The position numbers and the translations under genes are program-made. This document shows positions 16,926-23,868 of a DNA stretch of 26,583 nucleotides, in pieces; position 1 is the stretch's first letter, and each line of letters starts with the position of its first letter. The notes below the pieces were generated by a model that saw nothing but the letters and a program-made list of their open reading frames with translations, was not told the DNA's origin and made no database searches. The DNA comes from NORP181 sp047623555 (GTDB taxonomy: Bacteria > Pseudomonadota > Alphaproteobacteria > Rhodobacterales > Rhodobacteraceae), in NCBI GenBank assembly GCA_047623555.1, contig JBLHMP010000057.1, positions 1 through 26,583 on the forward strand. The letters are read 5' to 3'.

Positions 16926-17515
16926 TCGACGATCAAACCATACAGGTTTATGACGACCGGAGTGACCAATATGCCCGGGAAAATGCTGAAACTGCGGCCC
17001 GTGACCCATACTTGGCCGGCTTTATTTCGGCCTGCCCCACGGGCGGTCGGGTGCTTGATCTGGGCTGCGGCCCAGGACATGCGGCAAAACAGATGGCCCA
17101 GGCCGGGTTAGAGACCGACGCCACGGATGCGTCATCTCAAATGGTTGCGCTGGCCGCATTGCACCCCGGTGTCAGTGCCCGTCAAGCAACGTTTGATCAG
17201 ATCAGCGGCACAGCAATTTACGATGGCATCTGGGCCAGCTTCAGTCTATTGCACGCCTCGCGCGCAGCCTTCCCCGGCCATTTGGCTGCAATTCATACCG
17301 CCCTCAAACCTAACGGAACTTTTTACATCGGCATGAAACTTGGTACTGACGAAGCCCGCGACGACATCGGGCGACTTTACACTTACTACACCGCTGATGG
17401 CTTGCAAAAGCACTTACAGCAGGCTGGCTTCACCGTTCTGAACCAATCATTCGGATCCAGCATCGGGCTGGATGGGGTGATGGCCGATTGGGTTGCGGTG
17501 ACCGCGCATGGCTAA
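16922..17515 (+). CDS. Class I SAM-dependent methyltransferase
   Basis: A 197-residue cytosolic protein with the SAM-binding motif I GGRVLDLGCGPGHAA at residues about 41-55, the acidic residue of motif II in DATDASSQM, and the DGIWASFSLLHA strand. This is a type 11/25 small-molecule methyltransferase fold; the acceptor is unknown. The start overlaps the exporter gene by 4 bases and the end overlaps rnhA by 8 bases, so it is translationally coupled on both sides. Confidence 0.88.
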   Translation: MIDDQTIQVYDDRSDQYARENAETAARDPYLAGFISACPTGGRVLDLGCGPGHAAKQMAQAGLETDATDASSQMVALAALHPGVSARQATFDQISGTAIYDGIWASFSLLHASRAAFPGHLAAIHTALKPNGTFYIGMKLGTDEARDDIGRLYTYYTADGLQKHLQQAGFTVLNQSFGSSIGLDGVMADWVAVTAHG

Positions 17516-17972
17516 ATTATTTGCCTATACCGATGGGGCCTGTTCCGGCAATCCCGGCCCCGGCGGCTGGGGTGTTCTGATGCAGGCAATGGACGGAAAA
17601 ACCATCGTCAAAGAACGTGAACTTTGCGGCGGCGAGGCCGATACCACCAACAACCGTATGGAGCTTTTGGCCGCGATAAACGCGCTTGAGGCGCTGGAGC
17701 GGTCAACCGAACTCACCATCATCACCGATAGCGCATACGTGAAAAACGGCATCACCACCTGGGTGCACAGCTGGAAACGCAATGGCTGGAAAACAGCGGC
17801 GCGCAAACCGGTGAAAAACGTCGAACTCTGGCAGCGGTTGGAAGAAGCGCAGGCGCGACATACCGTCAAATGGGAATGGGTCAAAGGCCACGCGGGCCAT
17901 CCCGAGAATGAAAAGGCCGATGAGTTGGCCCGTGCCGGCATGAAGCCGTTTAAACCCGCATTCCCCAAGTAG
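17508..17972 (+). CDS. rnhA: Ribonuclease HI
   Basis: A 154-residue enzyme that cuts the RNA strand of RNA-DNA hybrids. The catalytic set is complete: Asp9 (AYTDGACSGNPGPGGWG), Glu52 (NNRMELLAAI), Asp74 (IITDSAYVKNG), His128 (WVKGHAGH) and Asp138 (NEKADELA). It overlaps the methyltransferase gene by 8 bases. The last 14 bases, including the stop, are identical to part of the palindrome near position 670, and the IS graveyard begins right after, so the final few residues (AFPK) may not be ancestral. Confidence 0.96.
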   Translation: MAKLFAYTDGACSGNPGPGGWGVLMQAMDGKTIVKERELCGGEADTTNNRMELLAAINALEALERSTELTIITDSAYVKNGITTWVHSWKRNGWKTAARKPVKNVELWQRLEEAQARHTVKWEWVKGHAGHPENEKADELARAGMKPFKPAFPK

Positions 17973-18048
17973 CCTGACGTTTTTGCACATTTGAAAGGCA
18001 GTAATGTGTTATATTCCAGCATGTTAACTAGGTTGAAGGCGGTGGATT

Positions 18049-18660
18049 ATGGATCACCCAGAGGGTGCAGGCGAAACGAGTGATGTTCGGCTCGGATTTG
18101 ACCGTCGAGTGCGGTTGGAATTCCATGGTTCCAAGATCAGTTCTGACGACGGATTGCTGTTGTTCCGAGAACTAGATGAGGGGCTCGGCCTGCACGACAT
18201 TGCGGCGGATTGCTGAGAGACACGCGAACTGGCCACAATCGACTTCACACCCTGGTCGGCCTGTTGCGCCAGTCTGTTTTCGGTCGATTGGCGGGATATG
18301 ATGATGTGAATGATGCGGATCGTCTGGCGCTTGATCCGGTGATGCGGCAGATCGTCGGCGGGCAGAGCCGTGGATGCAAAGGCCGCATCCGCCAGTCAGA
18401 TGGGACGGTTTGAGACAGAGGTTTTGGCGGCGACCGACAATCGCGTTGCGCTGGCTAATGTGCCGGGACATTGGATCGACCGGGTTCACAATCGCAAACC
18501 GCCCAAGTGGATCACGCTGGACATGGACAGTTCAGTCAGTCCAACGCACGGAGCGCAGGAAGACACGGCCTGGAACGGTCATTTCGCTGCGTGTGTTATC
18601 ACCCGCTGCTCGCGTCTTCAACCAGTTTGGCCATTTGGAACGGTGCGCCCTTACGGGCAG
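18049..18660 (+). pseudogene. IS1380-type transposase remnant with four frameshifts
   Basis: The N-terminal third of an IS1380-family transposase is recognisable but split over frames. Segment 1 (18049-18216) reads VRLGFDRRVRLEFHGSKISS, ending in a stop. Segment 2 reads LLRQSVFGRLAGYDDVNDADRL, segment 3 DAKAASASQMGRFE and ITLDMDSSVSPTHGAQED with the conserved catalytic DMDSS, segment 4 CYHPL, and segment 5 VFNQFGHLERCAL. The coding frame changes four times. After LERCAL the homology stops and IS3-type sequence begins. It lies directly downstream of rnhA. Confidence 0.85.
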
Positions 18661-18730
18661 CTATCGCATCGTGGCACTTGCGGGTGGTGTCGGGTCGATC
18701 TACAAGGCTTTGCCGGTCGCACCATCCATT

Positions 18731-18768
18731 GCCCCCTCTCACACATGCTCTGCATGTGTTGCCGGCAA
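18731..18768 (+). repeat. Small hairpin element, copy 2
   Basis: Left flank GCCCCCTCTC, perfect 8-bp stem ACACATGC / GCATGTGT (18741-18748, 18752-18759) with loop TCT, right flank TGCCGGCAA. It lies at the internal deletion junction of the IS3-type remnant. Confidence 0.75.
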
Positions 18769-18852
18769 CGGGCAACCACCCCCGATACCTCTCAGCCTTG
18801 CCCGGACGACAAAGTGAACCGTGAATTCAAAGCGCAGACGCCAAACCAGCTC

Positions 18853-18890
18853 TGCCCTCTCACTGATACTGCGTATCAATTGCCGGGTAA
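18853..18890 (+). repeat. Small hairpin element, copy 3
   Basis: Left flank TGCCCTCTCAC, perfect 6-bp stem TGATAC / GTATCA (18864-18869, 18873-18878) with loop TGC, right flank ATTGCCGGGTAA. The 38 extra bases separate AACCAGCTC (NQL) from the codons that would restore the expected W-V-A/S-DFTYV reading. Confidence 0.75.
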
Positions 18891-18980
18891 TAGGGCCGCG
18901 ATTTCACTTACGTGTCGACATGGCAGGACATGGTCTATCTTGCGATTGTCGTCGACGTCTTTTCTCGAACGATCGTTGGC

Positions 18981-19022
18981 CCCCTTTCAGCAGATTTGCT
19001 TTGCAAATCGCCTGCCGGTCAA
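18981..19022 (+). repeat. Small hairpin element, copy 4 (42 bp, in frame)
   Basis: Left flank CCCCTTTCAGCA, perfect 7-bp stem GATTTGC / GCAAATC (18993-18999, 19003-19009) with loop TTT, right flank GCCTGCCGGTCAA. It adds exactly 14 codons between RTIVG and the following Trp codon, where intact IS3-type transposases read IVGW. Confidence 0.75.
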
Positions 19023-19037
19023 TGGGTCGCGTATCAG

Positions 19038-19410
19038 TGCAATACGAACTGTGGCACGCCCGTACCCGCCGGCATACGCAGACGGGTGCGGATTTAATCC
19101 TTTGTGGCAAAATATGTTCTGAAAGGCGTGGAATAAATCGGCGACAGGCCCATCTTGCCGCCTGACGACTGTGCGGAACTCCCAAAAATCACGATCAATC
19201 CACATCACCGCCATCATGAAAGCAGGGTTCGCAAATTCGTAGGTTTGTTAGCTTTCGCTAAGGCGGTAACCGCTCTGAGTCTATTCTAACTGTGCCGTGA
19301 ACTGTTTTCGAATTGCAGTCAAATTTGGCCCATTGTCACCGTCTATAATGTTTGACTACTCAGCGTCGCAAAGGAATGCAGCTATCAAGAGCCTCAGATG
19401 GTTCAAGACA
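19038..19410. other. Unassigned stretch after the IS remnants
   Basis: About 370 bases between the last recognisable transposase sequence and the ArsC/Spx-type gene. A minus-strand frame (19217 down to 18987) stays open but runs into a hairpin element and resembles nothing I know. I see no promoter, tRNA or terminator. Mobile-element debris is the likeliest origin. Confidence 0.4.
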
Positions 19411-19740
19411 TCACTCTGGAAGCAGGGCTTTTTGAACCCCCTCATCCCAGCCCAGATACAGCATATCCTGGTCGCGAAATACAGGACGGGCCATCACCTT
19501 GGGCTTGGCGAAAATCTGCGCCTCAGCCTCTGAGTTTTTCAACCAATCATTAAGCGCCCGGTAATCATTCGACGTTCGATCCACCAGCCGATCCCCGAAC
19601 TCCGTGATCAGTTCAGCCAATTCAGCCTCGCTCAGAGGGTCGGCCCGGACATCGCGAAAACTGACATCCCTGCCTGCCGCTTCCAACGCCTTGCGCGCCT
19701 TTTGGCAAATTGGGCAAGTGTTCAATCCATAGATCATCAT
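19411..19740 (-). CDS. ArsC/Spx-type thioredoxin-fold protein
   Basis: A 109-residue protein with an N-terminal thioredoxin-like strand and CPIC motif (Cys9, Cys12; YGLNTCPICQKARKAL), followed by VSFRDVRADPLSEAELAELI and AKPKVMARPVF, the latter aligning with the conserved (P-x-x-x-x-R-P) region of the ArsC/YffB/Spx superfamily. It may be a glutathione- or thioredoxin-linked reductase; the name arsenate reductase is not secure. GGAGA stands 7 bases before the first of two ATG codons. Neither flank offers an operon partner. Confidence 0.85.
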   Translation of the reverse strand: MMIYGLNTCPICQKARKALEAAGRDVSFRDVRADPLSEAELAELITEFGDRLVDRTSNDYRALNDWLKNSEAEAQIFAKPKVMARPVFRDQDMLYLGWDEGVQKALLPE

Positions 19741-20300
19741 GTCGCAATCTCCTTCGGCGATGTCCCTGCAATCTGACGCATCATACCTTTCATCGCAACC
19801 ACTCGATCTTTGTTGATTAGCCGGGTGTTTCCCGAGTGGCTATATTGCTGGTCGGTGCCAGTTTCTGCGCCCAATTATATAATGAGATCTTTGCCTGCCT
19901 TGGCAGACCAGACAACAAGAGGCTTGTAGTGGCCGCTGTAATCGCAACCCTCTCGGGGTAATCACCCGTTTTAGGTGAACGCCGTTCCTAGGGTTACCCG
20001 GCCATTTTTTGGGTTCATCACGGCTGTGATCCCACCGGTTCCATGCTGGATTGCCCCGGTTTTGATCTTGTCACGGCTTTGTCTTATCACGGGTCAACTC
20101 CGGTCTCTTTCAAACACCATTGCGATAAAGCAGACCAAAAATGGCAACCCGTCAAACATAACTCTTGTCGCGCGTTGCGCAAACGGCCTGGATAGCCAAA
20201 CTTTGTTGCTATTCGCCAGATATGCGCCAAGTATGCGCCTGAAGACCCAACAGCCCGCCCCGGCCTCTGCAGAGCTGCCATAAACCAAAGGACATTATTT
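19741..20300. other. 560-base gap with no supported gene
   Basis: The gap separates two divergent genes. A plus-strand open frame at 19975-20283 lacks a ribosome binding site and family resemblance, so I reject it. There is a 7-bp inverted repeat CCACTCG / CGAGTGG about 30 bases apart near 19800-19840, but it is not followed by a T run. I see no tRNA, riboswitch or hairpin element here. The upstream promoters of both flanking genes must lie in it. Confidence 0.5.
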
Positions 20301-21041
20301 ATGAACAGATCTGATATTGACCCAACTGTTTTGGCTGAGCTTGCCCCAACAGGGACATTGCGTGCAGGCATAAACCTGAGCAATTTTCTGCTCGTAACGG
20401 ACGAGACCGCGACGGGCGATCCAATTGGCGTTTCGCCCGATATGGCCGCCGAAATTGCACGGCGGTTGGGGGTGGGTTTGACATATGTTTGCTATCCCGA
20501 TCCCGGCGCATTGGCAGATGCTGCCGAGCGTGGCGAGTGGGATATCGGCAATATCGGCGCCGAACCCCAGCGCGCAATAACCATCGCATTCACCGCCGCC
20601 TATTGCGAGATCGAGTCAACCTATCTGGTGCCCGCCAACTCGCCCATCCACTCACTCGCCGAGGTCGACCAACCCGGCCATCGCATCGCAACCAAGGGGC
20701 GCGCCGCCTATGGACTATGGCTCCAGAATAACCTGTCGCATGCTACTCTGGTGTGCACGGACAGCATCGACACTTCGTTTGAAACGTTTGTGGAACAAGA
20801 GCTTGATGCCCTTGCCGGGTTGCGGCCACGCCTGATCACAGATGTAGAGCGCCTGCCCGGGGCCCGCATTCTTGACGGTCAGTTCAGCGCCGTACAGCAG
20901 GCGATTGGCACGCCGCGCAAAAACACCGTAGCAGCGGCATGGCTCGCCCAGGTGGTCGAAGAACTCAAATCCACAGGGCTTGTCGCCGACCGGATCGCAA
21001 AGCATCAGGTTGACGGACTAAGCGTTGCCCCCGCAGCCTGA
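20301..21041 (+). CDS. Solute-binding (SBP family 3) domain protein lacking a signal peptide
   Basis: A 246-residue protein with the two-lobed type 3 solute-binding fold of polar amino-acid ABC transporters: LRAGINLSNFLLV, GVSPDMAAEIARRLGVGLTYV, GEWDIGNIGAEPQRAITIAFTAAY, then the second lobe with HRIATKGRAAYGLWLQNNLSHATLV. The N-terminus MNRSDIDPTVLAELAPTG has no hydrophobic core, so unlike normal binding proteins it should stay in the cytosol. AAGGAC precedes the ATG by 8 bases. No permease or ATPase gene is near. It is convergent with doeX, so a sensing or carrier role for an ectoine-related compound is possible but unproven. Confidence 0.82.
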   Translation: MNRSDIDPTVLAELAPTGTLRAGINLSNFLLVTDETATGDPIGVSPDMAAEIARRLGVGLTYVCYPDPGALADAAERGEWDIGNIGAEPQRAITIAFTAAYCEIESTYLVPANSPIHSLAEVDQPGHRIATKGRAAYGLWLQNNLSHATLVCTDSIDTSFETFVEQELDALAGLRPRLITDVERLPGARILDGQFSAVQQAIGTPRKNTVAAAWLAQVVEELKSTGLVADRIAKHQVDGLSVAPAA

Positions 21042-21074
21042 CAACTGCGACACACAGGGGTTTGACCCGCCACG

Positions 21075-21551
21075 TTACTCCCACGGGGGCACATAAAACG
21101 AGGCCTTGATACGATCCATGACAACGGTGGTCTTAAAGCCTTTAATGTCTGGATTGTCATACAGAAACCGTCTGGTGAATTCCTCATATTCGGCCATATC
21201 CCGAGCACCGATAATCAGGATAAAATCGGTATCTCCGGTGACGTAATAGGCGCTCATAACAACCGGTTCTTTGCGGACAGATTTTTTGAAATGGTCGATG
21301 ATATCGGATCTCTCACGCTCTAACTGCACCGAAATAATCAACGTCAGAGAGCGCCCGACAGCCGCACAAGAGACAACCGAAATATCCTCTTGAATGACCT
21401 TATCTGCGCGCAACCGGTTAAGCCGTCGCTGCGCCGAAGTTGGCGAAAGCCCGACCCGCTCAGACAGCTGGGTCGAGGTTAGTTGATTATCCAGCTGAAC
21501 CTCATGAAGAATTTTGCGGTCCAGCGCGTCGAGCTTGCGTGATTTATTCAT
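21075..21551 (-). CDS. doeX: Lrp/AsnC-family regulator of ectoine catabolism
   Basis: A protein of about 158 residues. The N-terminal helix-turn-helix reads LDALDRKILHEVQLDNQLTSTQLSERVGLSPTSAQRRLNRL, and the C-terminal ligand-binding domain has VVMSAYYVTGDTDFILIIGARDMAEYEEF, both typical of Lrp/AsnC. The position, divergent from doeA-doeB-doeD, is that of DoeX/AsnR in known ectoine clusters, where it binds the intergenic region and responds to ectoine breakdown products. I chose ATG 21551; a TTG three codons upstream is possible. The gene assignment is from context plus family. Confidence 0.85.
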   Translation of the reverse strand: MNKSRKLDALDRKILHEVQLDNQLTSTQLSERVGLSPTSAQRRLNRLRADKVIQEDISVVSCAAVGRSLTLIISVQLERERSDIIDHFKKSVRKEPVVMSAYYVTGDTDFILIIGARDMAEYEEFTRRFLYDNPDIKGFKTTVVMDRIKASFYVPPWE

Positions 21552-21665
21552 TTTTTCCAAAACTTTGCATAATTCCTGCAGTCATATACCCAATTCGCAT
21601 CAATTACCCGTAACAAATTGTTAAAACGGATACTGAAGACATCCAATCCCAACAGCGGAATCAAT
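21552..21665. promoter_or_regulatory. Divergent doeX/doeA control region with a dyad
   Basis: This AT-rich spacer must hold both promoters. At 21611-21623 TAACAA-A-TTGTTA is a perfect 6+6 bp dyad with a 1-base centre, a candidate binding site for DoeX or another regulator. The match to the loose Lrp/AsnC consensus is not strong. Confidence 0.5.
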
Positions 21666-22850
21666 ATGATGACATCCCCAAATCTGGCCTTTTCCATCGC
21701 GGAATATGACACACGGCTATCAAAGACCCGCACAGCTATGCAGACTGCCGGGATCGACACGCTGATCATTACCGATCCTGCCAATATGGCCTGGCTAACA
21801 GGCTATGACGGCTGGTCGTTTTATGTGCATCAGGCGGTGATTGTCGGCCCCACTGGCGCGCCACTCTGGTGGGGGCGTACGATGGATGCCTTGGGCGCCA
21901 AACGCACAGTTTATATGGCTGCGGATGACATCTTTGGCTATGAGGACAGCTTTGTTCAGAACCCTGACAAACACCCGATGGAAGACCTGTCACGGCTGCT
22001 GCTGGCACGGGGTTGGGCCAGTTCGTGCATTGGCCTTGAGATGGACAATTACTATTTCACCGCGGCGGCCTATCTGTCGCTGGTGCAGGGATTACCTGAC
22101 GCCAATTGGGGCGATGCCAATGGGTTGGTCAATTGGCAGCGCGCAATCAAGAGCGAAACCGAGATCACCTATATGCGCCGCGCCGCCCGCATTGTTGAAA
22201 AGATGCATGCGACCATTGTTGAACGTGCGGTTCCGGGCATGCGGAAAAACGATTTGATTGCCGATATTTACCACACAGCAATATCCGGGGCTGATGGTCA
22301 TTGGGGTGATTATCCGTCTATCGTGCCGCTGGCGCCATCGGGTGCGGACGCTACAGCGCCACATCTGACGTGGGATGATAGCGAGCTGAAACAGGGCGAA
22401 GCGACGTTTTTTGAGATTGCCGGGGTGCATCGCCGCTATCACGCGCCGCAATCGCGCACCTTGTTTCTGGGCGAGCCACCCAAGAAATATCGCGAGGCCG
22501 AAAATGCGGTGCTTGAGGCCGTGGCCGCCGGGATGGAACTGGCGAAACCGGGCAACTTTGCCGAGGATATCGCCCATGCCTTTAACACCACGCTAAACCG
22601 GCTGGGTTTTGAAAAAGACAGCCGCTGTGGCTATCCCATCGGCCTGTCCTATCCGCCCGATTGGGGCGAAAGGACATATTCGCTTCGTCGCGATGACAAG
22701 ACGATTCTCGCGCCCGGCATGACGTTTCACTTTATGCCCGCCTTGTGGCTGGACGATGGTGGCATCGAAATGACCGAGCCGGTTTTGATCACCCAGACCG
22801 GCGCCGAAAACCTGTGCAACACGCCCACCGGGCTGGTAGTAAAGGCCTAG
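21666..22850 (+). CDS. doeA: Ectoine hydrolase
   Basis: A protein of 394 residues (about 399 in Halomonas), M24-peptidase fold. It opens the ectoine ring to N-acetyl-2,4-diaminobutyrate. It closely follows the known DoeA/EutD pattern: TDPANMAWLTGYDGWSFYV, IGLEMDNYYFTAAAY, NWQRAIKSETEITYMRRAARIVEKMHA, HLTWDDSELKQG, then GYPIGLSYPPDWGERT and TFHFMPALWLDDGGIEMTE. The start is one of two adjacent ATGs, with GCGGA upstream; the longer frame is not needed. It is followed after 3 bases by doeB. In Ruegeria the hydrolase and deacetylase work as a complex. Confidence 0.93.
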   Translation: MMTSPNLAFSIAEYDTRLSKTRTAMQTAGIDTLIITDPANMAWLTGYDGWSFYVHQAVIVGPTGAPLWWGRTMDALGAKRTVYMAADDIFGYEDSFVQNPDKHPMEDLSRLLLARGWASSCIGLEMDNYYFTAAAYLSLVQGLPDANWGDANGLVNWQRAIKSETEITYMRRAARIVEKMHATIVERAVPGMRKNDLIADIYHTAISGADGHWGDYPSIVPLAPSGADATAPHLTWDDSELKQGEATFFEIAGVHRRYHAPQSRTLFLGEPPKKYREAENAVLEAVAAGMELAKPGNFAEDIAHAFNTTLNRLGFEKDSRCGYPIGLSYPPDWGERTYSLRRDDKTILAPGMTFHFMPALWLDDGGIEMTEPVLITQTGAENLCNTPTGLVVKA

Positions 22851-22853
22851 AGT

Positions 22854-23846
22854 ATGCGAGCGTCTTCAATCATTTGCACCATTGATCTGAACGGCGATGG
22901 CGTTCAGCACGGTCATTTACAACTGCCCCACAGCCGCGATGACAGCGCCTGGGGATCGTTGATGATTCCGATCACTGTTGCCAAAAACGGCGACGGGCCG
23001 ACGGTATTGGTGACCGGCGCCAATCACGGCGATGAATACGAAGGGCCGCTGGCACTGGTTGACCTGGCCGCGACACTTAAAACCGCAGATCTGAGTGGTC
23101 GGGTTATTTTGCTGCCGTTCATGAACCTGCCAGCGTTTGTGGCGGGCAAACGGACCTCGCCGATTGATGGCGGCAATATGAACCGGGCGTTTCCGGGGCG
23201 GCCTGATGGGACTATCACCGAAAAAGTCGCCGATTATTTCCAGCGGTATCTGTTGCCGATGGCTGATATCGTGCTCGACTTCCATTCTGGCGGCAGCACG
23301 CTGGATTTTCTGCCGTTTGCGGCCTCGCATGTGCTGGACGACAAAGACCAGGAGGCCCGGTGTTGCGCTGCGCGTGATGCGTTTAATGCGCCGTTCAGCA
23401 TGCAAATGCTCGAGATTGATTCAGCGGGCATGTATGATAATGCCGCTGAATCGCTTGGCAAAACCTTTGTCACAACCGAAATTAGTGGCGGTGGTCGCAG
23501 CACACCGCAAAGCGTGGCGATTGCCCGCAAAGGGCTACGCAATTTGCTGATCCATGCGGGCGTTTTGGGCGGCGAGATGGAGCAGGTCCCGACCTGTCAT
23601 CTGTCCCAAACCGATCCGGCATGTTTTCACTTTTCCCCGACTGGAGGAATGGTTGAATTTGCCAAATCTCTGGGGGATGCGGTGGCCAAAGGCGATCTGT
23701 TGGCCCGCATTTGGAATGTTGAACAAACCGGCCAACCGCCGCTTGAGGTGCGCGCCAAAACACAGGGGCTGTTGGTGACGTGCCACGCCAAAGGGCTGAT
23801 TCAGATCGGCGATTGTCTGGCCGTTCTGGCCCAAAAGTATACCTGA
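22854..23846 (+). CDS. doeB: N-acetyl-L-2,4-diaminobutyrate deacetylase
   Basis: A 330-residue zinc hydrolase of the succinylglutamate desuccinylase/aspartoacylase (M14-like) family. Zinc ligands are His58 and Glu61 in GANHGDEYEG and His144 in LDFHSGG; the MNRAFPGRPDG substrate loop is also present, as is a C-terminal beta domain. It removes the acetyl group made by ectoine ring opening to give 2,4-diaminobutyrate. It starts 3 bases after doeA and is followed by doeD after 22 bases, so the three form an operon. I assign function from family and neighbours together. Confidence 0.92.
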   Translation: MRASSIICTIDLNGDGVQHGHLQLPHSRDDSAWGSLMIPITVAKNGDGPTVLVTGANHGDEYEGPLALVDLAATLKTADLSGRVILLPFMNLPAFVAGKRTSPIDGGNMNRAFPGRPDGTITEKVADYFQRYLLPMADIVLDFHSGGSTLDFLPFAASHVLDDKDQEARCCAARDAFNAPFSMQMLEIDSAGMYDNAAESLGKTFVTTEISGGGRSTPQSVAIARKGLRNLLIHAGVLGGEMEQVPTCHLSQTDPACFHFSPTGGMVEFAKSLGDAVAKGDLLARIWNVEQTGQPPLEVRAKTQGLLVTCHAKGLIQIGDCLAVLAQKYT

Positions 23847-23868
23847 AATACCTAGAAGGAAGATACCA

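Larger units (their letters stand above)
18685..19037 (+). pseudogene. Internally deleted IS3-type transposase (OrfB) remnant
   Basis: From about 18685 the frame reads GVGSIYKALPVAPS, the OrfB N-terminal region. It then jumps to PDTSQPCPDDKVNREFKAQTPNQL and, in another frame, DFTYVSTWQDMVYLAIVVDVFSRTIVG, which is the start of the DDE domain with its first two Asp residues. About 80 residues are missing at the first junction, where a small hairpin element sits. Two further hairpin elements interrupt the sequence between NQL and the DFTYV segment (adding 38 bases) and after RTIVG (adding 42 bases in frame). Confidence 0.75.

Noticed and set aside
19045..19095. Possible fifth hairpin element on the minus strand (TGCCGG near TGCGTA)
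   Set aside because: Only fragments of the pattern match, and there is no proper stem with a 3-nt loop.
18987..19217. Minus-strand open frame of 76 codons in the IS graveyard
   Set aside because: It ends inside a hairpin element, has no recognisable family and no good ribosome binding site. Debris is more likely than a gene.
19975..20283. Plus-strand open frame of 102 codons before the solute-binding gene
   Set aside because: No ribosome binding site, odd composition and no family resemblance; it lies in the promoter region of the next gene.
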